Assembly: GCF_014356525.2 (NCBI RefSeq) | Contig: NC_052507.1 | Location: 55,127,347 to 55,191,346 of the forward strand | Length of the DNA stretch: 64,000 nt | Reading direction: 5' to 3' | From: Nilaparvata lugens | Lineage: Eukaryota > Arthropoda > Insecta > Hemiptera > Delphacidae | Shown here: piece after piece, positions 1-10,671 of the stretch | Layout: every line of letters begins with the position of its first letter | Position numbering within the stretch: position 1 is the stretch's first letter | Made by a program: the position numbers and the translations under genes | The notes under the pieces: generated by a model | What the model was told of the DNA's origin: nothing | The model's database searches: none | Seen by the model: only the letters and a program-made list of their open reading frames with translations

Positions 1-738
1 ATAAGTAGACTTGCCAACAAGATTATATCAGCTAGGCGCTTAGTGCGAATTGAGATGTTCCAAACTGTTTAGAGCCTGTAATGGAAATTGATGGAGAAGT
101 AATGATGAACTATGTTTTCCTCTCGCTCCAGTGATCATTCTTCCCCTCTCACAGTTTCTCTCTCTCCTCCTCATCGTTGTTTATCTCGATCATTTTCTCC
201 TCCCGTTCTCTCTCTAATTCTGATTCAACACTTTCCAATCAGTAACATTCTTCATTTCATTCTAAATCTTCTTCAACCATCTCCTTCTTCCACGTTTCTT
301 TTTCTGTTACTCATTCCCTTATTCTTCTCATCAATTTGTGATAAAAAAACTTTCATTTCGTGATACACTTTCACATTATCCATCTGTAATCTATTATAAT
401 ATAATAAAGGGAAGAATAGGCTAATATGGGATAGGAAATTCATGAACGACGCATCATCACGTCTGAACTACTGGACTGATTAACTTCAAATTTTGCATAT
501 AGATCCCTAATTTACCGAGAATAGGCATATTCCTATTTTCATTTCCATTAACGAATTAGTTCTAATCAACTATTAAAAAAAGTTTCCACAATAATTATTC
601 TCTTCCTTCTCATTTCCCAATTTATGTCTCAATTCTTACTCCTTTCGTCCATTACACATTACAGTGTTCATGATAAAGTGTAACATTCAACCCATATTTT
701 TATCCTCCTGATTTCCTCTGATTGTTTTTTTCTCTGAG
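1..738. other. Gene-free AT-rich DNA
   Basis: No coding region is supported here. Short pyrimidine-rich open frames exist, but their composition (Ser, Phe, Leu) only reflects the CT-rich strand. The last 40 bases are a strong polypyrimidine tract leading into the candidate exon that follows. Confidence 0.5.
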
Positions 739-780
739 ATGTTCACATGAGTCTACAACTTGTGCATGGTTGGTTGAGAG
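739..780 (+). other. Candidate 42-nt internal exon
   Basis: A long polypyrimidine tract (about 705-738) ending in CTGAG is followed, 42 nt later, by GAGAG|GTGAGT, a near-consensus splice donor. The enclosed 42 nt is a multiple of three and is open in two of three frames. No protein family is recognised from 13-14 residues. The splice signals are directly visible; that they are used is inference. A chance match in pyrimidine-rich DNA is quite possible. Confidence 0.25.
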
Positions 781-1218
781 GTGAGTGATGATTCTGTACA
801 AATAACAAATAAATGCTAAATGCGATAAGAATCGAACTCAATACTGATAAGTAGGTAGCGGTATCAAACTGAAGCTGCAACACTACTATTACCAGGCTAC
901 AACTGCTCTTCTCCTTCTCTACTTCCAACTTACTTTCTCTCACTATTTCCCCTCCCCACTCCTTTTCTCATTCTCTCTCTTGCTCTTCTTCTCTTTCTCT
1001 CTCTCTCCCTCACATGCTCTTGTATTTCTCTCACTATACCTACTCTTTCCTATCATCATTCCATCCCACTTTGAACCGTGCAGAGTGCAGCCCTGTTTAA
1101 GTTGGTCTATGCAAATTAGGTGAGAAGTGTGGCATGTGGTGCTAAGCTAATGCATTAGTAAACATGCTCTCATTAATGACTCATAACTGAATTCAATCCC
1201 TTCCTGGCATCAGCACCA
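781..1218. other. Gene-free, CT-rich tract
   Basis: Contains a CT-rich low-complexity stretch (about 898-1040). Nothing coding is supported. Confidence 0.5.
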
Positions 1219-1300
1219 CTACTGAAATTCACCTCATACTGTCAGCAACCTCAATGATTAACAGCAAGGCTTCTCATTCAACCGATGCTGATAGTATGTA
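1219..1300 (+). repeat. Palindromic micro-element (copy 1)
   Basis: Partial copy of the dispersed palindromic repeat. It has the left arm (GAAATTCACC, CTGTCAGCA), the centre CTTCTCATTCAACC and the start of the right arm (GATGCTGATAG). Plus orientation is defined here as TTCAACCAATGC reading on the plus strand. Confidence 0.7.
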
Positions 1301-1863
1301 TAATCGTTATCAGAGGGGCGTCGTTTAAGTATCGTTTCGAATCACATTAATTCGCATTCCAAGTGTCATTCGACGTATCGTTCGGAATTGGAGTATGGCA
1401 GTAAGAGTAGAGAATAAATTTGATTCTAGTTTTTAGGATTCAATTGATTTCATAGATATTCAGCTCTGATTGAAATCGTAATCAGATTCATTTGCAATTT
1501 GAGTGTCATTGACGTTTTGTCCAAAGCTGGAGTATTTCAATGAGCGGAGAGGAGGCTATCTTTGTGTCATCTGAGCCTAGTTCATACGGCCTTACTGATT
1601 ACAGACACTGACATAATTATTGTACTGGATGCGATTGTAATTAGTAGAATGAGTTTTCAATGTATTGAAGTATCACTCTTCATGTAACAATTGTTTGTTT
1701 ACATTATCTTATTGATTATGTTTGAAACTTTTTGAATGTACTCCAACCAATTTAATTTGTGATAAGAGTGTCTATCAATCTCGTATCGTTTATTTTTTCA
1801 TAGTTTGAGACTCACTTATTATTTTGAGAATGGAGTTGTCTGTTAGAAACTGCAGAAATATTA
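1301..1863. other. Gene-free AT-rich DNA
   Basis: No coding, RNA or repeat signal is supported. Confidence 0.4.
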
Positions 1864-2303
1864 TGAGAGAGGACTATGAATGGAATATTAACTGGCCTAA
1901 TGAAGATCATCTTATTAATTGGTCGCTTACATTGTATCACTCACTTGTGCTTCGGAACCTATTCACAACTGCACCGAAAAATGTGAAGAGCAATTTTGAG
2001 ATCAGTTTTGAAGTGATTGAAAATGTTAGTAAGGCATTGTTGTCACTTTTTATTGATTGATTATGATTGTATTCATTATGATTGATTTTCTCCTCCTCTG
2101 AGAGGACTATGAATGGAATATTAATCGGTCCTTGAAGAGAACATCCTATTAATTGTCACTAATATTGTATTGTATATAATCCATTTCTGCTTCGGAATCT
2201 ATTTAGAAATGCACCGAAAATTGTAGAGAGCAATTTTGAGATCCAAGTTTTGAAATGATTGAAAATGTTAGGAAGACATTGTTGTCACTTTTTGACTATC
2301 ACC
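1864..2303. repeat. Diverged tandem duplication, two copies
   Basis: Two direct copies sit about 236 bp apart: 1864-2060 and 2099-2303. They share GAGAGGACTATGAATGGAAT, GCTTCGGAA, TGCACCGAAAA, GAGCAATTTTGAGAT, GATTGAAAATGTTAG and TTGTTGTCACTTTTT, with indels between. The first copy has a 78-codon open frame (1824-2060), but the second copy does not preserve it, so coding is unlikely. Confidence 0.75.
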
Positions 2304-2768
2304 GCCTTCTATAGCAGATAGCTGTGATTCAAGTTATTGCAGTATATCTGCTGATCTAATACTATTAATGATCCTTGTTCTGTCACATGATCAGTTACAT
2401 TTAAGATATATATTTTATACTTTGGAAAAAATATGTTTCCATGATTGAATAATCGATCTTCATAAATTGAGGCTTCATTATAATTCTAAGTGGAGTGACA
2501 AAAATTCGCCAACAGAGAGGCGTTGGAAAAGGATGAATATATTTGCTTTGTCTAATGACTGACAAGTTGATCAGAGGTTTAATTTCACTATAGGAATATG
2601 GAGATCCAACTTCAGAAGCATTAAGAAAAAGGAAGAAATAGTCGGATAGAAGAGATGAAAGAGTGTTCTTTAAAAAGCAATCGAGAAGAAAAATGACAAA
2701 CTTATTCTGGAAGTCTATAGAAAAACAACAAACTTCTTCTGGAAGTTTATAGAAAAACTTATGACAAA
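2304..2768. other. Gene-free AT-rich DNA
   Basis: Includes a short repeated phrase (GACAAACT...TTCTGGAAGT) around 2695-2750. No gene is seen. Confidence 0.4.
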
Positions 2769-2869
2769 CTATAGGGAGATTTATCTTGAGCTGTCAGTAT
2801 TTCTTATAAATAACATCTATGCTTCACATTCAACCAATGCTGACAGTTTAAAGTAAACCTTACTATAGG
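2769..2869 (+). repeat. Palindromic micro-element (copy 2, full length)
   Basis: Full-length, about 101 bp. It begins CTATAGGGAGATT and ends ACCTTACTATAG, with internal CTGTCAGTAT and ATGCTGACAG as inverted arms and the centre TTCACATTCAACCA. This copy defines the extent of the family. Confidence 0.85.
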
Positions 2870-2959
2870 GTCTGTTGATAACCCATACATTGGACGAAGA
2901 GCAATTAATAGAGGCAGACAGAGAGAGAATAGAGAAATAGATGGAAAGATACGTAGTGG

Positions 2960-3111
2960 GTTGAGCGAGAATTAGAGAGATTAGATTAGGTCAGTCAGAG
3001 CTCTCTATTCATGTACATTTCAATATATACTGGTCCATTGCAGAGAGATGAGGCAAAAAAAATGAATAAAAGCTTATTCAAATCTTTTCTTAGAGAGAAA
3101 AAAGAAGAGAA
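2960..3111 (-). other. Possible decayed LINE 3' end
   Basis: On the minus strand CATGAATAGAG is followed by CTAATCTAATC, resembling the AATAAA-plus-short-repeat tail seen at 23034-23059. The poly(A)-signal-like hexamer is degenerate, so this is weak. Confidence 0.25.
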
Positions 3112-3163
3112 AGATGGCAGAGAAGAGAAAAGAAAGATGGCAGAGAAGAGAAAAGAAAGATGA

Positions 3164-3215
<52 letters not shown>

Positions 3216-3260
3216 GAGTGAGAGAGTGAGAGTGAAAGAGTGAGAGTGAGAACGCGAGAG
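3112..3260. repeat. GA microsatellite and purine-rich minisatellite
   Basis: Two and a half copies of a 23-bp purine-rich unit (GATGGCAGAGAAG...) lead into about 45 bp of pure (GA)n, then interrupted GAGTGA repeats. Apparent open frames of Ser-Leu repeats on the minus strand are artefacts of it. Confidence 0.9.
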
Positions 3261-4870
3261 ATACGAGAGATGAGCAGTATGTTGTGCGAAAATATAATTT
3301 GAGCTTGATACAGAACAGATCCTGTTTAGTTGACATTGCTGATGGAGCTGTTTGGAAGACAACACAGTACCTATATTTATATATGTCGCCACTTGTTTAT
3401 ATTGTTGATAGAATGGCTGCCGGCTATATATTTATGTTTTCTCAAAATCCCATCAGTTTTCTGTCCGAGCACATTTCATCTGCAGAAATTGTCTCTGCTC
3501 ATGAAAATGGCTTCTCCAACTGGAATGACCCACTTCGACCTACATAGCACTGTTGTCGTCTCCTAGAAACATGAAATTTTCACATGAGCACGAAACTTCT
3601 ATAAAATCGGAGTGAATGCTTGTGAAATCAATTGCAATATACAGGATTAATCCATATATGAATGAGTAAATGAATAAATCATGTAAGAAGAATCCACATG
3701 GCATTTGTTGTCTTGTTTTCAAAACACTGCACGTCAACACAAAATAAGATGAAATGGGGGAATACTTGGGAAAGGAATGATACAATTCAGGATCAACGCA
3801 CAATCTGTAAATGGAGAATGCAAATAGATTTATATTTTTGAAACACGGTATTTGAAGAGGAGTACTGAGAAAGTGAGCGAAATACATGAAATGTAAAAAT
3901 AAGGAATGTTGAAACACAAATTTAGGATGATGAAGACCAAGATAAAGGGGAAAATCTTACAAATTAACCAGAATGAGGGAAGCTTCTTGTAACAAACGTT
4001 AAAACATCCATAAAAATTGAGTATCTCTTATTTTTACCACTGTATATCCTTGGAGATTGCGTCAATTGAAAATGGGTAACATAAACTTCAGAAACACTGA
4101 AACAACACAACTCAATCTATTACAAGAGAACGAAACTCGAATTGATATAATACAATCAACACAATTTGAAAATATTTCAAAATTATTCCAAACAGAGCTA
4201 TACAGTATGAACTGAACTCAATAAAACACAACTAAACTTATTTCAACGAAGTTGAAGCTATATCTTTTAAGACACAATTCAATTCATTTCATTTACTCCA
4301 ACATAGACTGTCAGATTGATACATTGTTACACACACATTTTATGACTTTTTCATTTCATCTATTCATTCATTAATATACTGTATAAATTCATTGAAGCTA
4401 ATAGACTTAAAAGAATTTCCATTCCAAATGAACAACAAATTGAAATCTTGAAAACAAAGCAATGTCAGTACTCGTCAATTATGCATATCAATACATTGAT
4501 AATATATATCATTTTATATTATTATTATACAGTGTATTCCAAAAATAAACTTTATTTTGAACAAAACGAGAAAGTAGAGTGTGTGCTTTGGACACTATTC
4601 AACCTTCTCACCTCACGTGACCATTCATTAATAATATCAGAACAATTATTTTGTACATGAGTTACATGATTGAATCACGATACTACCTCCCAATCACCAA
4701 CAATCCAGTAATATACAAACGTTACTGTATAACTGATGGATCTGCAATATCCTAGTTCAGTTGATCAAATTAAATGAATTCATCCCCAGGGGTAGTCTCT
4801 ATGCCCGCTCCCTCGGGATAGGGATATTGGACAGCAACAGGAATTACTGGATAATATGTTAGATACTTGT
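3261..4870. other. Gene-free AT-rich DNA
   Basis: A 125-codon minus-strand open frame (3540-3917) is Phe/Ser/Tyr-rich with no motif and is not accepted as coding. No repeat family is recognised. Confidence 0.45.
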
Positions 4871-4874
4871 GTGC

Positions 4875-4964
4875 TATAAATAGCTCAACTGTCACATAAA
4901 CGTTGCTAACCTATTATGGCAATTCGGGAGCAGGGGACGGGCACTGGTCATGCTGTCTCACTGG
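4875..4964 (+). promoter_or_regulatory. Candidate TATA promoter plus first coding exon
   Basis: TATAAATAG lies at 4875-4883. About 30-40 bp downstream, an ATG at 4916 opens a frame reading MAIREQGTGTGHAVSL. It runs into a good splice donor, CTGG|GTAAGC, at 4964/4965. The block is richer in G and C than its flanks. TATA box, start codon and donor are visible; that they form one transcription unit is inference. No protein match is recognised. Confidence 0.25.
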
Positions 4965-4965
4965 G

Positions 4966-5220
4966 TAAGCTTGTATTGCAACACATTTGTATCACAACAT
5001 GCTGCAGTTATACTCTACCAAAAATGATGTGCTTCAAAATACAAATAGTGTATAATTTCCAAAACATATTTAGGGGATTTCTGCTGAAGAAAGAAGAAAT
5101 TGTTTTCTTCAAACTCACAGTGATATATAGAGTTATGTGAATATTGTGATTCAGCTCTGTTTTATACAGTTTTTTCTTTGGATTATCAGATAATGTTATT
5201 TGAATTGTCACAAACCCTCA
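4966..5220. other. Gene-free AT-rich DNA
   Basis: Nothing supported. Confidence 0.4.
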
Positions 5221-5809
5221 TTTATTGGAATAATAATACAATAGATCCGGTTTTCACATAATAATCACTGAGTAAACACAAAATTTGATTATTCTGAGAT
5301 TTGAGCATTGAAAATCGCATACCATCGCTCAGGCCCGATTCCAACAAACCAAAACTGTAGATCTGATCGACAGTTAGTTAGTTATAAACAAACAAACAAT
5401 CATGTGACAAATCTAATTTGAAATAATCTGACTGAATCCAACTGCTGCTCAAACTAGTTTCCGTCTTTAGTGGAATCAGACCACAGTCAAAAATATTCGA
5501 AAACTCAATAGTGTTGCGGGTTTCTACACTAATGAAACACTTGAGGCGATTTTTACTGATTAGATTTATTACTTGTAACACTATAACACACGGTGGTAAC
5601 CCAGAAACAACTATAAACTAATAATCAATTACAGAGAATATCACAAGCGTTCGTTCAGTCACTAACTAATGCAAATAACGGTATAAGAATAACTGTCACT
5701 AAGAATAATAACACTGTTTAACTGAATACAAAAGTCTATGCTCACTTTATCACTTCTGTCACGATTAGGAGTGGTCAACGATTCCCATTCTGTTTTCTCA
5801 ACTGCCTCT
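5221..5809 (-). ncRNA. Predicted heat-inducible transcript with no recognised ORF
   Basis: This is the stretch expected to be transcribed leftward from the heat-shock promoter at 5828-5990. The start is placed near 5809, where TCAG lies about 27 bp from the TATA box. The first poly(A) signal in sense is AATAAA at 5226-5221, giving about 590 nt. A possible splice donor (GATAAA|GTGAGC) lies near 5743, which would suit a 5'-UTR intron as in Hsp90/Hsp83-type genes. No conserved Hsp70, Hsp90 or small-Hsp start is readable in this stretch. The longest in-phase frame (5378-5581) is unrecognised. It could be a non-coding heat-shock RNA, a 5'UTR whose coding exon lies off the left end, or an orphaned gene start. 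Confidence 0.35.
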
Positions 5810-5827
5810 GACTGCAACACGCGCCAT

Positions 5828-5836
5828 TTTTATATA
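5828..5836 (-). promoter_or_regulatory. TATA box of heat-shock promoter
   Basis: TATATAAAA on the minus strand, immediately left of the proximal heat-shock element array. This fixes transcription as leftward. Confidence 0.7.
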
Positions 5837-5843
5837 GGCAACA

Positions 5844-5866
5844 GAAGTCTCAAGAATAATCTAGAG
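5844..5866 (-). promoter_or_regulatory. Heat-shock element array, proximal
   Basis: Read on the plus strand, five contiguous inverted pentamer cores at exact 5-bp phase: GAA-gt-CTC-aa-GAA-ta-ATC-ta-GAG. Two cores are perfect and three have 2 of 3 matches, as expected for an HSF trimer site (nGAAn/nTTCn). It lies 8 bp from the TATA box. Confidence 0.75.
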
Positions 5867-5884
5867 GTGTGGCGAAACGTCCAA

Positions 5885-5938
5885 CCAATCGCAGTGAATG
5901 AAAGTTGCCAGAGACTTCTAGACTGCGTTTGCCATTGG
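5885..5938 (-). promoter_or_regulatory. CCAAT boxes and middle heat-shock element array
   Basis: CCAAT at 5885-5889 and its complement ATTGG at 5934-5938 flank a second pentamer array at 5901-5923 (AAA-gt-TGC-ca-GAG-ac-TTC-ta-GAC, plus-strand reading). Only one core is perfect, but the 5-bp phase holds over six units. Confidence 0.6.
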
Positions 5939-5972
5939 TCGACAGCTCCGTAAGCCGAACCCGATTGCGCTG

Positions 5973-5990
5973 GAAGAATCTGGAAGCCTC
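5973..5990 (-). promoter_or_regulatory. Heat-shock element array, distal
   Basis: GAA-ga-ATC-tg-GAA-gc-CTC on the plus strand: four pentamer cores in phase, two of them perfect. Together with the arrays at 5844 and 5901 it gives the multi-HSE arrangement typical of strongly induced insect heat-shock promoters. Confidence 0.7.
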
Positions 5991-6119
5991 CGCCGCGTCA
6001 ACCGTCTCAAGGCCCATTCATAACAATAGTAAACAAAAATCTAATCTTTGAGCAGCAGAATATGAATGTTGACCACAACAACTGAAAGTCTGGTACAATT
6101 TAAGTGAACTACATCTGAA

Positions 6120-6245
6120 ATATGGAGCAAGATGATATGGACGTTAAATGGAGCCATGTGATTGGTAGATGACTGACCTAGGCTTGAAAGTAGTGAGCCT
6201 GCTATTGGCCAAGACAAGACACGCTCATAGCACAATCACGAAAAA
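6120..6245 (-). repeat. Diverged repeat, partner of 18370-18480
   Basis: On the minus strand it shares GCGTGTCTTGTCT, GGCCAAT, CTACCAATC and ATGGCTCC with plus-strand 18388-18456, in the same order. CCAAT motifs occur in both. The family is unknown: it may be a dispersed element or a duplicated promoter-like block. Confidence 0.5.
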
Positions 6246-7340
6246 ATAACATCAATTACGAACTCACTTTGCAGATAGAAGTGATAAAAATTAAATTATT
6301 GTAACAATTCTTCAACGATTTTAAAAATTGCCTCTTGAATTCTATTCAAAGTACTGTAATACAAGGGTCTTCATCATTTGCTGTTGTGAAAAATTGGAAA
6401 GTGATTAATTCTATGATTTGATTATAATAATTTTTAATTTCAAGTAATCATCGCTAGTTCCTGAACCAAGTGTCACAATGAAACTGTGTCGAAATTTAAC
6501 AAATTAGGAATTAATGGAATTTCATCAATGAAATTCTCATAGAGACCCAATTATCACTGACAAGGGCGTGATCCCTGATAAAACTGGAGTACCATTTAAT
6601 TAAAAAACTGATTAATATTTCACAATTTTCATGTGCGTTAAGCAAGGTCACAGAGCTGACATGTCGTCATGAATGGGCATGCATGATGCGTGTAATGATT
6701 GTTCCCTGATATTTGATTCTTGAAAGAGAGAGTGAGAGAGAGTTTGAGGAAACGAGAGAGATAAAGAAAGCTCTAAGTTAAAGTATTGCACTTGCATACT
6801 TATTCACTTATTACGTAATATGTTTTAATTTTTATCACTCCCCATGAACTGCTTTCCATCATTCTACCCCTTTTCTTATTTGAACTTCATCATCATATCG
6901 CAATGAAGGCTCATATGAATGAACATATTCAATTCACTTTTGCTGAATGTGCTCACAAACACCAGCAAAGTCTATACATACATATCAACTTACTAACACG
7001 CTACTTTCTATGTGCAAGTCTACTTTTTAAGTGTTTTCCGTCATTTTACTTCTTCGAATTTCATCATCTTCCCATCTTCCAAGACTTTTTGGCAATAAAT
7101 GAACATGTTCTCAATTCAGTGTTGCTGAAATGTTTCTACCACCAGGGCACATGATTAAAAAGCATGTCCTGAACTTCCGCGTTTGTCAGTATATACTCTG
7201 GCAAATGCAATCCATCATTCTTGCCCATATATACACTATATTATGTACAATTTATACACATGGTAACATATAAATATGTATGTAAATCCACATTCACCAC
7301 CTGAACTTCAATCAATTTTATTCTTCATCTACTCCAACTC
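6246..7340. other. Gene-free AT-rich DNA
   Basis: A short GA-rich tract lies at about 6725-6770. No gene or known repeat is supported. Confidence 0.4.
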
Positions 7341-7462
7341 CATCTTCATCTTCTTTTTCTTCTTCTTCTTCTTTATCTTCTTCTTCTTCTTCTTCTTCTT
7401 CTTCTTCTTCTTCTTCTCTTCTTCTTCTTCTTCTTCTTCTTCTTCTTCTTCTTCCTTCTTAT
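7341..7462. repeat. TTC microsatellite
   Basis: About 120 bp of (TTC)n with few interruptions. It produces spurious poly-Phe, poly-Ser and poly-Glu/Lys frames. Confidence 0.95.
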
Positions 7463-7980
7463 TCTTCTTATCCATTGGTACATTCATGAACAGTGTTATT
7501 CCAAGTTTACTGTACAATCTTCAATAAATGAATGAATCTATTTTCAAAATAGTATTCCATTTTTTTATATTTTCGAATTGCTCGTTTGGGAGAGCATGTC
7601 TAATCAATATATTAGAAATTAGGAAACAATATTATATTTGCTTTTTGGTATGTATTTGATTGTTTATTTATTTTTTGAATAAAGAAAGAAATATGAATAA
7701 AGGAAGAATATTCTGCTGCTCAATTCGCCTCCGCGCCCACATCAATTTCATTCTTTCTGATCTATAGAACTATAGAATGGATAATTACCAGTAAAATTGA
7801 GGACATACTTTTTGAGTGACTCTTATCTTTGTTTCAATATTATGTTTGCTATCTCTCTTTCTTTCTTCCTCTTCTCTGTCTCTCTTTCGTTCACCCTTAT
7901 TCCACTTATTCATCATCTTTTTTTATTATTTCATCTTTTGTAAGTTATTAATGACTCGTATTGAACTGTATTAGCAACTC
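7463..7980. other. Gene-free AT-rich DNA
   Basis: AATAAATGAATGAATC at about 7522 may be another LINE-type tail. Otherwise nothing is seen. Confidence 0.35.
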
Positions 7981-8117
7981 TCACCTGCGCACAGGATTTT
8001 CCTTGCAGGTGTTTTGGTTTCTTATATTGTTTGCAGAAGAAATTTTTTTCTTATATTTTTTGTTTTTTTTTTGTTTTGAAGAAACAATAAAGAATTTTTG
8101 AATTGATTTGATTTGAT
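7981..8117 (+). mobile_element. LINE 3' end (stem-loop, poly(A) signal, TTTGA tail)
   Basis: A plus-strand 3' terminus of a CR1/Jockey-type LINE. It has a stem-loop CACCTGC...GCAGGTG (7982-8011, with inner AGGA/TCCT pairing), AATAAA at 8086-8091, then a short-repeat tail GAATTGATTTGATTTGAT ending at 8117. No coding part remains upstream. Such terminal microsatellites are known for CR1/L2-like elements that insert by target-primed reverse transcription. Confidence 0.6.
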
Positions 8118-8449
8118 CGTTTATCAGCTGTTGGATGTTGTGGGGTTCACGTCTTCTTCTTTCATCCTTCTTCCAGAAGATCACACTCTGCACTTCTTGT
8201 CTGAAGATTTCTCTACTTTGAATTTTCTCCGTAGTGATACCAACCTTCTGACAATCCTTCAGCTTCTGCAAAACCATGCCGGCCTAATTTTTAATTTCAT
8301 TATATTATCAAAAACTTGTTTTAGAAGTCGGCCATCATCCATTCATCATATATGTCCAGAAAAATACAGTTTTTCTCATTGTGTGGATTATCTTCTCGAT
8401 TTTGCTACATATCTCGTTGTTGGTACTAGGTGTGTTGTATTCTACTTCG
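8118..8449 (-). other. Unresolved, possibly coding-derived minus-strand segment
   Basis: The minus strand from 8277 down to about 8117 reads VLQKLKDCQKVGITTEKIQ and on into a charged KKDERRRREPHN stretch. The composition is protein-like and unlike the AT-rich surroundings. It resembles the basic C-termini of some LINE proteins, but I cannot assign it. It stops where the plus-strand LINE tail begins. Confidence 0.25.
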
Positions 8450-8556
8450 TTTTTTTTTTTTTTTTTTTAGATTACGTCCTAAAGACTCCAGTCATGGAGT
8501 ATAAGACAAGTCATGTTATTACATAATAATTCTAGCACTAAGTAGTTCAACCTAGT

Positions 8557-9480
8557 TTAGGTTGAAAGGAATTCTTGTACACTATAAAAAGCTTTATCAA
8601 CTAAATATTTTTTCATTTGTTTTTTGAAAATCTTCAAATCATCATTACTTTTCAAGATTTGAGGTAGTTTGTTATAAAATTTCCTACCAATATAATCTGG
8701 TTTTTGTTCAAATAACCTACTATTGTGACCCATTATATGATAATCTGCTCTGTTTCGTGTATTATACTCATGAACATCTGAATTCTGGATCACACCACTC
8801 GTTTTCACATGCATTACAACTTCATATACATACAAAGATGGCACAGTTAATAGACCAAGCTTTTTAAATAAAGGCCTACAAGAGTCTAACCTATTCACTT
8901 TCTCTATACATCTGAGTGCCTTCTTTTGAATCTTAAACACTCTGTCCATATTTTGTTGAGATGAATTACCCCATACTAAAATAGCATACCTAATATGAGA
9001 TAGTATAAGTCCATGGTAAGCAGTTAACAGTAGTTTTTTATCATTCAGCCTAGCAAGCTGCCGCAGGACAAATACCCCAGATGATATCTTATTACATATC
9101 CTCTCAATGTAAGGATGCCATGTTAATTTCCTGTCCAATAAAATTCCCAAGAATGCTACTTTCTCTTCTTGGTCTAATTCATTTTCCTCTACAAACACAT
9201 TTATTTCTCTATCCTCTACTGAATTATATTTACTTTTGAATTGTAGGAATTGACATTTCTTACTATTTATTGTTAATTGCCTTTGCTTCAAGAATTGGAC
9301 AATTGACTGTACTCCAGTAAAAGCATTTATTTCTAGACTATCTAATAAATAATTGTTAAAGATAAGCGATGTGTCATCAGCAAACAACAGAGCTCTGTGA
9401 TCTTTTAACTCTTTTGGTAATTGGTTCAAATACAACAGAAACAGTAAGGGACCCAGAATTGAGCCTTGAGGTACTCCAGC
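8557..9480 (-). pseudogene. LINE reverse transcriptase, C-terminal part
   Basis: Starts just after the in-frame TAG with AGVPQGSILGPLL (RT motif B). It continues through LLFADDTSLI (motif C; the catalytic Asp pair is intact), LTINSKKCQFL (motif D region) and FLGILLDRKLTWHPYI (motif E/thumb), then the basic HIRYAILVWG and IQKKALRCI segments typical of Jockey/CR1-group proteins. The ORF ends EFLST at 8557-8559. About 307 codons are intact. It is in the same frame as the upstream palm and endonuclease segments, from which only stop codons separate it. Confidence 0.9.
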
Positions 9481-10671
9481 CTAGACCTCCAGTTTTTGAG
9501 ATTTAATTTTTACTATTTCATTCCCATCCACCTTGGTAAGCTCAACACACTGGTTTCTACCTATGAGATATGATTCGAACCATTTTAGTTCTATACCATT
9601 CACACCTACAGTTTTTAGTATTTCCAATAATATTCTATGGTTCACACAATCAAAAGCTTTCGATAAATCAAGAAATATTGCGGCTGCCTTCTCACCTGAA
9701 TCTATTATATCTATTAGTCTTTCAACAAGGGATACTATTGCAGTCTTAGTAGATTTCCCTTTCTGGAACCCATGCTGTTCATCACATATGAAATTAATTT
9801 CTTCCAGGTGCATCAATAACCTATTTAAAACTACTCTTTCAAAAATTTTACTTATTACATTTAGAATACTAATGGGTCTATAATTTTCAACTCTTTCAGA
9901 ATCACCGCTCTTGAAAATTGGCAAAATTTTTCCTTGTTTCAGATCATCAGGGAAAATACCCTGCTCTAGTGAAGTATTAAGGAGATGCAATAAAGGGTCC
10001 AGTAATTCATTTTCACATTCTTTTAAAATTTTGCTTGAGACCCCATCCAATCCTACTGTTTTTTTGTTATTCAAATTTTTTATTATTCTTGACAACTCAT
10101 CTCTTGATAATGGATGAAATTTAAATACCTTTTCAATTGGCTCAGCATTTAATGTAGTTGTATTATAAGTATTAGTGTTCAGTGACTTTTGGAGATTATA
10201 TGCAACCTGTTGATAATATTTATTGAAAAAGTTACAAATGTCTATACTTTCATCCATATAATTTCCATGTTCATCGATTATCCTAGGGACATTAGTAACT
10301 GTATCCTTTTGAGCTGCTCTCCTATTTCTATCAATTACCTCCCAAACAGCAGAGTTAAAATTGGTACTAGTTGTTAATATTTCAGCTGTTTTCTTACACT
10401 TAGCTTTCCTCACTTCTTTTGCATAGTTTTTCTTTAGACATTTGTATTTGACCTCACTCGGAACATCCCTCACTAATTTAAATTCCTCATAAGCTTCCCT
10501 AACAATATTTCTTTGAGTAAGGATATCTTCAGTTATCCATTCATCTACTTTGTTTAATTTACTTTTTACTTTGACTTTTTTTATCGGACAGCATACACTA
10601 ATGTGAAATCTTAGAGTATCAATGAATTGCTTATATTTGTAATTTAGGTTACAACTGTTATAAACACTACT
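9481..10671 (-). pseudogene. LINE reverse transcriptase, fingers and palm
   Basis: Open from 10671 to the TAG at 9481. The N-terminal linker contains VDEWITEDILTQRN. The RT domain starts near LSRIIKNLNNKKTVGLDG, followed by LPIFKSGD, ENYRPISILNVISKIFERVV (motif 1/2), HGFQKGKSTKTAI, FLDLSKAFDCVNH (motif A with catalytic Asp) and LKWFESYLIGRNQCV. The TAG falls directly before the motif B segment. The protein would be inactive without readthrough. Translation here begins mid-polyprotein; there is no independent start. Confidence 0.9.

Noticed and set aside
3540..3917. 125-codon minus-strand open frame
   Set aside because: Phe/Ser/Tyr-dominated, no motif, no promoter or splice context. Expected by chance in AT-rich DNA.
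7276..7527. Poly-Phe/poly-Ser and poly-Glu/Lys frames
   Set aside because: Pure artefact of the TTC microsatellite.
8113..8526. 137-codon plus-strand frame
   Set aside because: Overlaps the LINE poly(T) run and a LINE tail; the minus strand is the more protein-like one, and even that is unassigned.
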